Shown: positions 38,860 to 50,244 of the stretch, one piece after another
Numbering within the stretch: position 1 is the stretch's first letter
Layout of the letters: each line of letters opens with the position of its first letter
NCBI GenBank assembly: GCA_035235625.1
Contig: CP141147.1
Coordinates: 25,960,756 to 26,024,755 of the forward strand
Direction of reading: 5' to 3'
DNA: 64,000 bases
DNA from: Saururus chinensis
Taxonomy: Eukaryota; Streptophyta; Magnoliopsida; Piperales; Saururaceae
The notes under the pieces: model-generated
The model's input: the letters and a program-made list of their open reading frames with translations, nothing else
Database searches by the model: none
What the model was told of the DNA's origin: nothing
Position numbers and translations under genes: made by a program

Positions 38860-40837
38860 TGTAAGATCTTTAATTTTATTTGATTTAATTTCTTTTTTAA
38901 TTATGTGAATTTGTATGGTTTTGTTTGTTTGTCAATTTGATTTGATTTTGGGGTTATGGGTTAGTAATTATGACTCTAATAAGGTTTATTTTTATTTTTA
39001 TAAGTATTATTATCAAACTTGATTTATCCAATTTTTACCGATTTTATGGTATTTTATTCTAATTTTTTCTTAATTATGGGAGCATACCCTACCATGGGCC
39101 CCATGTCCATGTTGGACATCGTGCAACCCATTTGACCTTTTAATCTTATATTATTTTATTTGAGTAGGTTTTAGTGTGATTAAATTCGTTTTTAAGCCAA
39201 AAATAAACCTTAATCAGCTACTTATGACAGTTTGACTTATTTTTCAACCCAATAGTTTGTAAACTCAGCCTAAAACCCTTACTATAAAAAAAAACCCTAG
39301 CCTACTGGCCAAATGAGGAAGGGTTGTGTAGAAGAGACAAAGTGCTCTACCCCCATTTCCCAAAGGAGATATTTGGATTAAGGTGTGTTTTCTTACCCTA
39401 ATCACCTCTAATCTTTCAATTTTGGTCATAATTATTATTATCTTCATTTCCCTATGTTGATTTTGATTTCCTTCCATTAAAAATCTTATTTTTAATTTTG
39501 ATTTAGAACCCTAATTTGGTAATTTTCAATTTTAACCTAAGGATATCTTAGATCTATCTATTTTCAAGATGATTTGAGTATATTAGCTAATTTTAATTAA
39601 GTTTAAACAAAAACCCTAATTTTGGGTGAAATTTCTTGAGGATTAAAGCTCTTTCTTAAATTCAAAGGCTTCATAGAAGGAATATAGTTTTACCTTGTGT
39701 TGTTTTATTCATTGGAATAGATGATTGTATATTTATTTAAGTTCTTGCTTCACGTTGAGGTTTAATGATGATTTGTTAAAAGCATGCAATTTATAGTTGT
39801 TTTCTTGTGATTAAGCATAAAAATGATTAGATGTATCATGTTCTAGGATTTTGATTTTATGATGTTCTATAGTGTTTTTTGAATTTATATAGAATTTTAG
39901 AATGTTATTGGTTTGAATTTCAAAGGGTTGAAGATGAGCTAAAAAATTAGATTGTTCCGGCTGATTGAATGGGATAATAGTTGTTTGAATGGTCAGTTCT
40001 GGCTGTTCGAACAACCAAGCGTTCGAATGGCTTGCTAAGGCATTCTAACGGGCTATCTGGCCGTTCGAACAGCAAAAAGGCAATTTTGTGATTTTTGGCC
40101 TATTTTGTGGATTTTTCGCTATTTCTTGTTCTCTCCTCATAAATTTAATTCTTTATGACTATGATGAGTTATAATTACATATAAATGTCACTATAAGTAC
40201 ATGTGGTGTCACGCCCCGGCGATGCCCGACCCGAGCCGAACCCGGTCCAAGGGCCGATCAAGCGCGCGGGGGCGACGAAGTGAAATTGAGAAACGATTCT
40301 AGCGGAAGACTTAATCCCTAACCACGGGCGATTAACAGCAACACGGAGTGCGCACAATCCTTTGAGCAAGAGTAAATAAAAGGGGAAGAAAAGGTGTTGC
40401 TTAACACAAAGTAAACAACAATCTCAAACCCACAAACTTAGTTAAGTAAAGCCCACACCGGCTCAAAATAAGTCATAAGCAAACATAACTGTAACATGTG
40501 ACATAAAACCACAACAAGAACCCTACACAAAGGTTCGAACATAAAGCATGAAAGAAACGATGATAAGTCACGCAACGATCTCCATCATCACACCCAAGCT
40601 ACCTCTGACCTTTCCTCAAAAAGGCAATCCTGTCCGTCTGCGTGTCGCACCACGCAGCCCCAAATCAAAACACAAAAGAGGGGTGAGTTTTAACACTCAG
40701 CAATGGTTTTAATATCAATGTCAATGTAGAAAATACGATAGCTTAGAAATGAGATCGTTTCAGATCAAAGATTTACATGGTGCATCACTTTCTGATCACA
40801 CATTCATATCACTTAACACTGCATAAAAATGCATAAT

Positions 40838-41275
40838 TCAACCTGCATGGATGTATCTCTAGCATACATATTCCCACATGCATTCACATCATAACCAATC
40901 CCGCATGGATGTATCTCTAACGTACATATTCCACATGCATAACATCAAAATCAACATGCATGGATGTATCTCTAACATACATATTCCCACATGCATTCAC
41001 ATCATAACCAATCCCGCATGGATGTATCTCTAACATACATATTCCACATGCATAACATCAACATCAACATGCATGGATGTATCTCTAACATACATATTCC
41101 ACATGCATAACATCAAAATCAACATGTATGGATGTATCTCTAACATACATATTCCACATGCATAACATCAACATCAACATGCATGGATGTATCTCTAACA
41201 TACATATTCCACATGCATAACATCAACATCAACATGCATGGATGTATCTCTAACATACATATTCCCACATGCATA
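40838..41275. repeat. Minisatellite, 54-58 bp unit, about 8 copies
   Basis: The unit contains catggatgtatctctaacat and acatattcc(c)acatgcat. Copies start near 40847, 40904, 40961, 41019, 41073, 41127, 41181 and 41235. The array is inside the solo LTR. Confidence 0.92.
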
Positions 41276-42569
41276 ATGTTATCACAATCAACCTCCATCA
41301 AGGAGTAATCACACATTGACGTCACACAGACGGGAGCATAGACAAGGCCACGAAGGCGTGTCATGGTACAAAATTCTACACAAGAATTCAAGAAAGATCG
41401 GGGTTGTCAATCCCTAATACTGCTCGCCACGGACGATCCTGGCCAAGGATGTCCCATTCTCACACAGAGAATCTAGAGCAGGGGTGTTCGCCCAGGGACA
41501 TCTCTGCGGAGGGAAGAGCCCGAGTTCTCACACAGAGAACCCTAGAACACGTGGTAGCGGGGTGCACACGGCATACCACACTGGATTCTCAGGGTCCAGA
41601 TGACACACATAATGATATTCTCACATATTCGCAAGACAAGTACACAACTCGTCCCCACATCATTCCATTAAACAAGACTCAACCCGGGGAGTGCACTCGT
41701 TCCACACAGGAACTTCAAATCGTTCCACACAGGAACTTCAAATCGTTCCACACAGGAACTTCAAATCAAAATATGTCCTTTCGGACCAATCAACTTGCGA
41801 TTAATCCACGACCGATAAACCCGGCACGTAATTCCATCACATTGCATCCAATCGGTCAAATTCGATTAATCACGATGAAGCCTCAATTGGAAATCCATTT
41901 TCATGATGCGTGCAACATGGTACATGCGTGGGCAAAGCATACATGAACCGTAATCATGATAAGTGCTCTCACCAGCCCCTAATGCATCATTCATAATCAC
42001 GATATTAAGCTTCAAACATCATCATTTAACCCCCACATGTGTGTGTGTAACTAGTAGAAGCCTTTCACATGATGCATATTAACATGCTTGAAAATCAACT
42101 CACTACCACACTACACATGTGAATTTCTACCTAAACATGAATTCCAAATGAAATCATAGTAGAAGAATCGTTGAAATCTTCGCTAGATTCAAAACTCAAC
42201 CACAAAGGCTAAACACCTATAACATCACTCATTCCATCATTGAGTTATGGTATTCACCAACATTCACACACCATTAATCACAATTTATCATGACAAATCT
42301 GTCCAACAATGATTGTAGTCCCTCTTGAAATATGCTTAACCAAAGGGAAACAACTATTCATAATTTCAAAATAACGATTCCAACATCATGCCACAAAACA
42401 TAAGTCATTCCACCATCACTAAGCATATATCTCAACTCCATAAACTCAATAGCATGCATTTCCAGTAGCCTAACATAGCTCAAAACACTCCACATTCATA
42501 TAAAATTGGCAAGCCAAAGTGGAATCATCAAAATAGGCATCATACACACAACATGCAAATTTCCTGTGT

Positions 42570-42672
42570 AGCCGATCGATCGCCATTCAGGCCGTTCGAT
42601 CGGTTACACGCAAAATTTTAAAATTTTCAGTTCAGCCGATCGATCGCCCTGCAAGGCCGATCGATCGCCAAC
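42570..42672. repeat. Cluster of self-complementary cgatcgatcg motifs
   Basis: The motif gccgatcgatcgcc occurs three times, with a fourth variant gccgttcgatcgg, in about 100 bp of the solo LTR. The core cgatcgatcg is palindromic. Confidence 0.8.
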
Positions 42673-45518
42673 TGCGAAACAGTCATCTTCTTCCTTTCGC
42701 AAAATCAAACCGAAACACCATAGATAACACTTCAAATCCACATCTAGCACCCTAATCATCATCAAAAGTCCTCCTTGACTTCCAGAATATCAAACCAAAC
42801 CATAATAATGCAAAACCCTAAGAAATCGGGATTAAATAATTCCATTTTCTAATCTTACCATTAACACACTAAATCAAGCAAACCATTTCGAAATAAGCCA
42901 AAAATAAAGAGTTTTACCATGGATAAACAGAGATTTCGAAGACCCATTACCTCAGCACTTGATTACGCTCGGATTGAAGAGTCACCCTTCTTGAAATCCT
43001 TGAAAACACAATGAGTTTGAATCAAACACCAATAGAAATCGATTTACTTAAGAAATCCTTAATTAAATCTTAGATCTAGGGCTTGTTGGTAGTAAAAATC
43101 GAATTTTGAAAGTTAGGGTTTGTAGTAAAACGCAAATCAGTAGCTTTTGATGGTCAAAAACGAATTGAATCAAGGGGAAAATGGTAGATTTAGAAGAAAT
43201 TAAGAGAAAAGCCATGGATTAGTGCTTAATTAGAGCAAGCTTACCTTAATCGGCTTCTAATTCGGGCCTTAGTGGGGATTAGGCCAGACCTCCTTCCTTA
43301 GCCTATTCCCAAAAATGGAAATGGCTCTGGTTTGCCCTTTTATAGTAAGGGTTGGGGTAGGCATAGGTAAGTTTTGGGGTGTACATATGAAAAGTAGGCT
43401 AAAAGTGGTTATTTTGCAAATTTAAGCACGAATTAAGCCTAATAAAATTCTGAAAATTTTTGTGTGACCTTAAGTATATGTCTAGGTTCATTTGACACAA
43501 AAATAAAATTTTCGACGGTGGGGCCCACAGGGGTCCCGCCAAAACCCTAATTTTTGGGAAAATAGTAAAAATTCCAAAAAATCTCAAAAATTCACATTTG
43601 GTTTAAAATCACTTAAAACCACTAATATTGAAGTTAATTTTGGTTAAAACCATCACAAACTCTATTTATTTACAAAATCATCGAATAAGATCAGAAAACA
43701 CGTAAATCTCACGATAATCAATAATTAAAGAAAACCAAAACCGGTTTAAAGATGAGGGTCCTTACATGTGGACTTTCTTTAAATTATGATTTAGCTTAAG
43801 CATGGATATGATTATTCTTGTTTAGGTTTAGCATGATGTTATACTTGTCTTGAACCCGTATTTTAATGTTTTATTTGCATTTACTTTATGATTCTAGTAG
43901 GATATGACTATGATAAATTATGAATGCTTGTACATATAATATTGATGATAGGATATTCATGTTTCACATGTTTTAGCCTAAGGATGAACACTACTAGTCT
44001 ACTATGTATGTACAATTTTGAATAGACTTATATGATTTTATTTGACACAAATGGACTATGTTCCATGTACATATGGACTAATTAGAACATGTTTACCTAT
44101 ACTTGTACTCATTTATCATTTGCTCACATAGATATCATGTTGCATGTATCATCAGAATGATTTATAAACTAAGGTTAATCATGATTAGCCGTAATTGATA
44201 GATTAGATGCAATTGGATGCCATTGGTGGTCGGATTGATAATTTGGAGGCTTATTGAATCGGTTTTACATCAAAAAGGAGATGGTTTTGTTTTGTATTCA
44301 TTCGAGGATGTGTTGCCTCCCCAAGTTGAGATGAATAGATTGATATGTGAATTAAATTGATGAGTTATCTAGACCCTGAGAATCCATGATGATATATTTG
44401 TGTGCACTAGCTTACTAGGCTGCTTTGGTTTTCCTTTCTAGGAATTCAGACTTTCCTCACAAGGTTTGTCTTGGGTGAGCAGACTACTCTAGTTTTCCTT
44501 TATAAAAATTCAGACTTTCCCGCAAAGATTGTCCTTGGTGAGCAGGGGTACCTCCCAGTTAGGGAACCTACCCAAACCACTCTACTTTTCCTTTTTAACA
44601 ATTCAGACCTTCGCCACAAGGAATTGTCGTGGGCAAAAGGGTTTGATTGATTTTCTCAATTGTGAGATATTCACCTAATCATTGTTGCATGTGTATAGGA
44701 TATAATGTTTATTAATATAGGTTGTGTAGAAACAATGATGATTATGTTACACATGTGATTATAGAATAGATTTGCATGAGTATGTGGGATGATATGTGTT
44801 TGATACACTTGATTTTGTAGGGTGAATGTATATATTGAGATATTAATATGCATGATATGAATATTGAGAATTGATTTATGTAGAATGTGATTATTATAAT
44901 AAGATTCATGTGATTACATGTGATGTGCATATGTTCTATGAACTATGGATGAACCCATGATGCACAGGTGGAATGGTTATGTGTTATGAAATATGGGTTA
45001 CATCATGTTGCGCATGCGGCATAACTATGTGTTTATGGGATGTGTTTGACATCATAATGCGCAGGTGGCATGATTATGTGTTTATAGAATGCCTTTTATA
45101 TCATGATGCACATGTGGCATAAATATATGTTTATGGATTATGACTTATGTCATGATGTGCAGGTGACATGATTATGTATTATGGAATATGTGTTATCTCA
45201 TGATATACAGGTTTAGAGTATGAATATATGATGCATGTTTAGATTGAGAATGTTTTTTATGACTTTACATTCCGTATTAAAAACCCTTGTTGAGCTAAGC
45301 TCATCCTTTTTGTTTTAGGGCTGCATGTTATGTCATGTAGGTGTTTCATGGGCTCTATGTTGAGTACGATGATGACCATGCTCATCAAGGGGGGTTATAG
45401 ATGCAAGGTCCTTGATTTTTCTATGATTTTCTGGGATTTTCTGCTATTTTTCGAGTCATTTTCTGTGGGAAAATGTGATGCTTCAATGTATTTATATTTA
45501 TGTATTTCCCCCAGTATT

Positions 45519-45640
45519 GGGGCATTAACACATAGAGACAATGAAAATTTATTAATTACAGAAACCTTCGTTAATAAATTTACTTAACATAAAACATTAT
45601 TAATAGTAGTAGTTGTGTAAATAGACAAAAATACCCACCC
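45519..45640. repeat. Candidate left TIR of the Pack-MULE
   Basis: An AT-rich end starting ggggcattaacacatag and running to aatacccaccc. It is compared with 54610-54787 on the other strand. The match is patchy but in register at the tip. Confidence 0.45.
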
Positions 45641-45699
45641 TTCTAAATCCTCTTTACTTTACTCGTCTGTCGATTTCAAATTAGATATCCCGAAATTTT

Positions 45700-45965
45700 C
45701 TCCTACTGTGGGCGATTTTCTCCGGCGATTTACTCCTCCCTCTTCCGGCGATTTCGTCCTCCGCTCTCCGGCGATCGTCTTCTCCGTCCTCCGGCGATTT
45801 AGTCCTCCGTCTTCTAGCGATTTCTTCCATTCTCCGGCGATAATATTGTCCATTCTTTGGTGATTTTCTCATCCGTCCATCGGTGATCCTCCGGCGACTT
45901 TCTCTTCAATCCTAAGGCGTCTCTGTGTTCAATCCTTCGGCGACTTGCTCTTCAGTCCTCCGGCA
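45700..45965. repeat. Degenerate tandem repeat around tccggcgatt
   Basis: The word tccggcga, or a near variant, recurs about every 22-30 bp, for example ctccggcgatttactcctcc, ttccggcgatttcgtcctcc and ctccggcgatcgtcttctcc. Open frames on both strands result from this. Its origin is unknown. Confidence 0.75.
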
Positions 45966-46496
45966 AATTTCATCTTCAAACTATTATTTCAAGTATGTTA
46001 TACATATTTTTTTCACTTTTCTTCCATTTTAGGTTAATGTTTACTTTAAATTGATTTTTAAAATTTTCTATTTTTCTTCTATTCACAGCTTTTTGGTCCA
46101 ACTTTATCGAGAATACTCTTAAAAATTTTCTATCATGTCTGCTTAGGGCTTTCTGGTTTTCAAAAATCTCAACTCGTTTCACATTTTTTTTCCCGTGCTT
46201 CACTTTACTTATTTTCTTCCTACTGTGATTGACTTGTTTTTTTTACACCATTTTTTGGTAGATAGTGATTGTTGCTTAAGTTCTAATATTTTTTAATCAC
46301 TCGACCTTGTTCTGCATGCAACACAGTGCTTACTGTGAGTGTTTACTCTTTTACTGTGATAAGAGAATGCATGAGTTGAATATGCAGTTAGTCTACATTT
46401 TTAGCTAGTCTGTCAAAAAAAATTTGTGAGGTCTAGTTTTTATCTAAAATTTGGGTTTCATGTTAGGTTTTTTTATTTCCAGTTGGATTTTAAAAA

Positions 46497-46756
46497 ATGG
46501 GCAACATGTTCATGCTGCCCTGAAATTTGTAATAGATTTCAAAAGGGCAGCTTTTTTTGTTGCCCTGAAATTTCTAATACACTTCAAAGGGGCAGCATGA
46601 GATCATGCTGCTCTCAATTTTTCATTTGATTTTGAAAATGGGCAACATGAAGGCAGCATGTTCATGCTGCCCTGAAATTTCTAATACACTTCAAAGGGGC
46701 AGCATGATCATGCTGCTCTTAATTTTCCATTTGATTTCGAAAATGGGCAGCATGTT
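46497..46756. repeat. About 106-bp repeat with gcagcatgatcatgctgc palindrome (array 1)
   Basis: Two to three units contain atgctgccctgaaatttc, taatacacttcaaagggg, the palindrome gcagcatgatcatgctgc, and tttgatttcgaaaatgggc. The same unit occurs in array 2 at 48700-48893 in the same direction. Confidence 0.85.
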
Positions 46757-46850
46757 TTGGCATAACTTGAGAAAGGTAGACAACACTTGGGGTCTTACAT
46801 CATCTCTTTTTCTCTCTCACACATTATGGGTAATGTTCTAGTCCTTTTTT

Positions 46851-46854
<4 letters not shown>

Positions 46855-46929
<75 letters not shown>
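46855..46929. repeat. (AT)n microsatellite, about 75 bp
   Basis: An uninterrupted alternating A/T run. Confidence 0.95.
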
Positions 46930-46930
<1 letters not shown>

Positions 46931-47187
46931 TATTGGCTGCATAAAACTCATTCTATATATTGTGTTCTGGTAGATTTGTCATTGCTTCTGATTTATTTGA
47001 TCCTTATTCCCTTGATGGCCAAAGAATTTTATTTTGCGTTCATGCCAGCACAAGCGAATATCCTTCTCGTATGCTTGGCAATGATTTGGAATGCGTATAT
47101 AAAATTTTTTTTGAGGATATTCCTCACCGTTCTTTATAAAGCTTTTATTTCATATTGATTTTTGGTTCGTGCTTTGCAAAATCGCAG

Positions 47188-48384
47188 CTTAAGGAACTTG
47201 AAAAGTTGAGACCCAAGAAAGGTATCATTACCCAGTCTGTGAAAGATGTTGTTCAGAGTTTAGTGGATGATGACCTTGTTTTAAAAGACAAGATTGGCAC
47301 ATCTGTGAGTATCTCCTTTTAGTTAATTGTAATGAAAACTTAACGCTGACTTGCTAAGTTGATGTATCTACTGCCTTTGACATTTGGTTAATATCTAACC
47401 TACTTGGGATATGTCGACTCAAGGAAAAAGTTTTAAATATGCATATCAAGGCTCGTGGCTTAAATGTGCAGGATTATCTCTTATTCTTGGCATTGATATG
47501 CCTTTTAATTGTTTGTCATTTTGTCTTCCTTGGCAGGTTTACTTTTGGAGTCTTCCTAGTTGTGCTGGAAACCAGGTAGAATTTTCTGTTTGTATTCAAT
47601 ATATAACTAAAGCCAGTAGATGATTTTACTTTGGAAATACTTTTATCTATTTTTTCTCTGTTATGCGATAATATATGCAGTTGAGAAATGCTTGGCAAAA
47701 ACTGGAATCGGATCTCATAAGCAGTAAAGAGCGCTTGGCAGAACTACTGGAACAAAAGGATGCACTGAAGAAGGGCAGAGAAGAATCTGTAAGTGTGTTT
47801 GAGTTTATGCAGAATAGTTTATTGTATTTTCACTCATGATCAAATTTCCTTTGGCATTAGACTAAGATTTAACCTATAACAGGATGAGAGGGAAATTGCT
47901 CTGGCCGAGCTCAAAGCTATTAAACATAAGCATAATGAACTAAAGGTAAATGATCTGTTTTAGATAATTTGGATCATTTTTGTCAAACAAGAAGTTGACG
48001 TTGATTATGATACAGGAGGAAATGGTGCTCTATGCAGACAATGATCCTGCGCACTTTTCGAAGCAATGAGTAAGAATTTATTCTTTGCAATTTTCCTACA
48101 TATTACAAAAAATGCAATTGAGGTTGCACATTCAGCAGCTAACAGATGGACAGGTTCAACTTTTTACCTAGTTGTTTCAATTTTTTCCCAATGTCTTCAT
48201 GACATATTTCTTGAACATACAACTATCCATAAGCTGTTCATTACATCATTGCTATGGTGAGTTACATAAGCCTTTTTTAACTCAAACCTGAGGAGCTAAT
48301 GCAGAAAACATCTTTACACTTCAACAATGGTGTTCAAGCAACTTTCCTCAAGCAAAGGAGCAGCTGGAGCACATGTACAAAGAG
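47188..48384 (+). pseudogene. MND1: MND1 (meiotic nuclear division protein 1) gene fragment
   Basis: MND1 pairs with HOP2 to help DMC1/RAD51 strand invasion in meiosis. Exon-like blocks with good splice sites are 47188-47304 (LKELEKL through DKIGTS), 47537-47575 (VYFWSLPSCAGNQ), 47681-47788 (LRNAWQKLESDL to GREES), 47883-47945 (DEREIALAELKAIKHKHNEL) and 48016-48069 (EEMVLYADNDPA). Then come 48107-48153 (NAIEVAHSAANRWT) and 48305-48384 (NIFTLQQWCSSNFPQAKEQ). The N-terminal exons (start MSKKRG in the family) and the C-terminal exon are not found. In the block at 48016 the frame shifts before GAAGCAATG, two bases off. The next acceptor reads ttacaa instead of ttacag. The introns are retained, so this is a genomic, not a retro, copy. 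Confidence 0.85.
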
Positions 48385-48699
48385 GTAGTAAAGTTTTTCT
48401 TTTCTTTTCTTTTCATCTCTGTATGTTCCAATGTGTTTGGTTATGGCCTATATTTGTGTTTTTTATTAAATTCCGGCTTTGTCTCTCTTCGTGAAGAACC
48501 TTTTTTCATTTCACTTCCCTTTGATTTTTAATCACTTTTTTGTCCTAGTCAATCAAATCATCCATCAAGCATATGCTAATCTGTGTTGCTTAATAATCAC
48601 CAGGCAGCTGATCTGCTATTTGCCACCTGTTGCTGCTGGACTCCTTCCCACTTTCTGATACTTGTTGATTGACCTTCAAGTTTGTTGCTTTCGGGTGGG

Positions 48700-48893
48700 C
48701 ATGAAGGCATCATGTTCATGCTGCCCTGAAATTTCTAATACACTTTAAAGGGGCAGCATGATCATGCTACTCTCAATTTTTCATTTGATCTCGAAAATGG
48801 GCAGCATGAAGGCAGCATATTCATGCTGCCCTAAAATTTCTAATACACTTCAAAGGGGCAGCATGATCATGCTGCTCTCAATTTTCATTTAAT
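48700..48893. repeat. About 106-bp palindromic repeat (array 2)
   Basis: Two units of the repeat seen at 46497-46756, in direct orientation, on the other side of the MND1 fragment. Confidence 0.85.
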
Positions 48894-49613
48894 TGAACTA
48901 GCTATAATAGTTGTGGAATAAAATATTTGGTATGTCCAGAGAGAGATGAAAAAACTTTGAGTGACACTTCTTCTGCTATGTCACACAGGCTTATCAAATT
49001 GTACTCTCATTAAGTTTTTGGCTTTCACCTCTGCATTTTTGCAACCTCCTTGAAGGTCTTTTCCGTTTCAAATGTGAATTTAAATAGACAAAAAGGAGCT
49101 GTGTTTTTATAATTTTCCATGTTCCATTTTGCATTGAAATTTTAAATATGCCTTCAAAATTTTGATGCTTTTATTTACAACTGAAAGGCATAGTGCGTTT
49201 GTACAATCTTTCAAGTAGAAGCCACTATGGAAATCTGCTTTATAGCAAAGTAATTTGCTCTCAGAATTGAGAAATATTCCTTGATGCTAGCGAAATTAAT
49301 AGACACCATTTTGATACTCAGATGCTTACTTCTACTTGTAATTTACAATAAATGCTACTGTAAAGAGGATTCGGGGGAAGAGAAATGTGTTCTGCTGAAT
49401 TGGAATATTGTTGCAATGTTGTGGTTCTCTTTTTTTTTTTTTGGTACATGGAATGTTGTGCTCCTAAAAGAAATGCTCTTTGCAACTTTCATTTTTGCTA
49501 TAACAATTTGTTGAAAGTCCACCGTCCATGCACTATTTTCATCCTGTCCAAGAAATTAGAGCTCACATGTAAATATTTCCTCAAGCATCTGACAACTGAC
49601 TTTGAATTGGCAG

Positions 49614-49858
49614 GATGCGCTACAAATACTTGCTTGCAAAGAGATACAAATCCAATTTAGCCGTGGGCCTGCTGTTGCAGAGACCGCAGATATAGATGAG
49701 GAAGGTGAGAACAGTGGGGGAGCTGTGGCAGCTGCCAAGGGGAGGCTGGTCATGCATGCAGCTAAAAAGAATTTAATCCAAAATGTTGTTCCAATTTTCA
49801 TTGAACTGAAACGACTGTTTGAAAGCAAAAACAGCCCATTAACTAGTTGTTTGATGAA
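49614..49858 (+). pseudogene. Condensin-II subunit D3-like fragment (HEAT protein)
   Basis: One open block after an acceptor-like ttggcag reads DALQILACKEIQIQFSRGPA, then an acidic linker (DIDEEGEN). It ends with GRLVMHAAKKNLIQNVVPIF and IELKRLFESKNSPLTSCLM. This resembles the conserved C-terminal HEAT region of plant CAP-D3 (chromosome condensation). The match rests on memory of the family and is the least certain of the captured pieces. After SCLM the text changes to an RNase H-like domain, so the fragment is truncated. Confidence 0.5.
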
Positions 49859-49875
49859 ATTTTGGGTTTTGCAGG

Positions 49876-50244
49876 CTGAGGATGAGGGTTTGGGTGTTGG
49901 CATTTGTTTAAGGGATTGGGGAGTGGATCACTTACTATTTGTGCAAGTGGGTGCCCTCTTGTCTTAAACTAGAAGAGATTATTTGGCTGCGGCTACGGCT
50001 ATTCAGGTGGCTGCTGACTTGGGGGTTAATCAGGTCATATTTGAGGGCAATTATGCTGCAATGGTGTAAGACTTCATCAAAAGAGGGAAGAACTGGTCTA
50101 AGGTGGGGCACTTTGTGCACTACATTGTTTCCTGCTTGAAAATTTTGTGGAAGTTAAGTTTATTGCTGTCAGAAGACAAGTCAATAGTGTGGCTCATTGT
50201 TTGGTAAAAATCAAGGAGCTGCAACTACTAGTAATCTCCATGTG
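49876..50244 (+). pseudogene. RNase H-like (reverse transcriptase-like RVT_3) domain fragment
   Basis: With frame changes the strand reads LGVGICLRDWG, then AADLGVNQVIFEGNYAAMV, KNWSKVGHFVHYIVSCL and RRQVNSVAHCLVKI. This order is typical of the plant RNase H-like domain found in LINE-type elements and related genes (ILRDW, LG...EGD, N.VAH..A). Catalytic residues are partly changed (EGN for EGD). Stops and frameshifts make it dead. Confidence 0.6.

Larger units (their letters stand above)
40207..43766 (-). mobile_element. Solo LTR with exact 5-bp target duplication, same family as 1-525
   Basis: On the plus strand it starts tgtcacgccccggcgatg and ends gatgagggtccttaca, flanked by tgtgg on both sides (40202-40206 and 43767-43771). 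It reads on the minus strand (tgtaaggaccc to gggcgtgaca). Length is 3560 bp. Its first 530 bp on the plus strand are the reverse complement of the LTR end at 1-525. It contains an eight-unit minisatellite and a cluster of gccgatcgatcgcc motifs. Confidence 0.95.
38860..45390 (+). mobile_element. Long gypsy-type LTR, 3' truncated, split by a solo LTR
   Basis: It starts tgtaagatctttaatttt and follows the same order as the LTR at 32825: polyT-rich start, gttcgaacggcc-type cluster, atgattatgctt-like middle, then ttgttgagctaagctcatcc and tagggctgcatgttatgtcatg. The related LTR continues about 410 bp after this block, but here the match ends near 45390. A solo LTR (40207-43766) interrupts it. No target duplication is visible for this element. 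Confidence 0.7.

Noticed and set aside
40838..41275. CRISPR-like spaced repeats
   Set aside because: Plant nuclear context, repeat copies join directly without unique spacers; it is a minisatellite in an LTR.
41404..41946. 180-aa open frame
   Set aside because: Lies wholly inside the solo LTR 40207-43766, antisense to it, and contains an internal tcgttccacacaggaacttc repeat; no protein family recognised.
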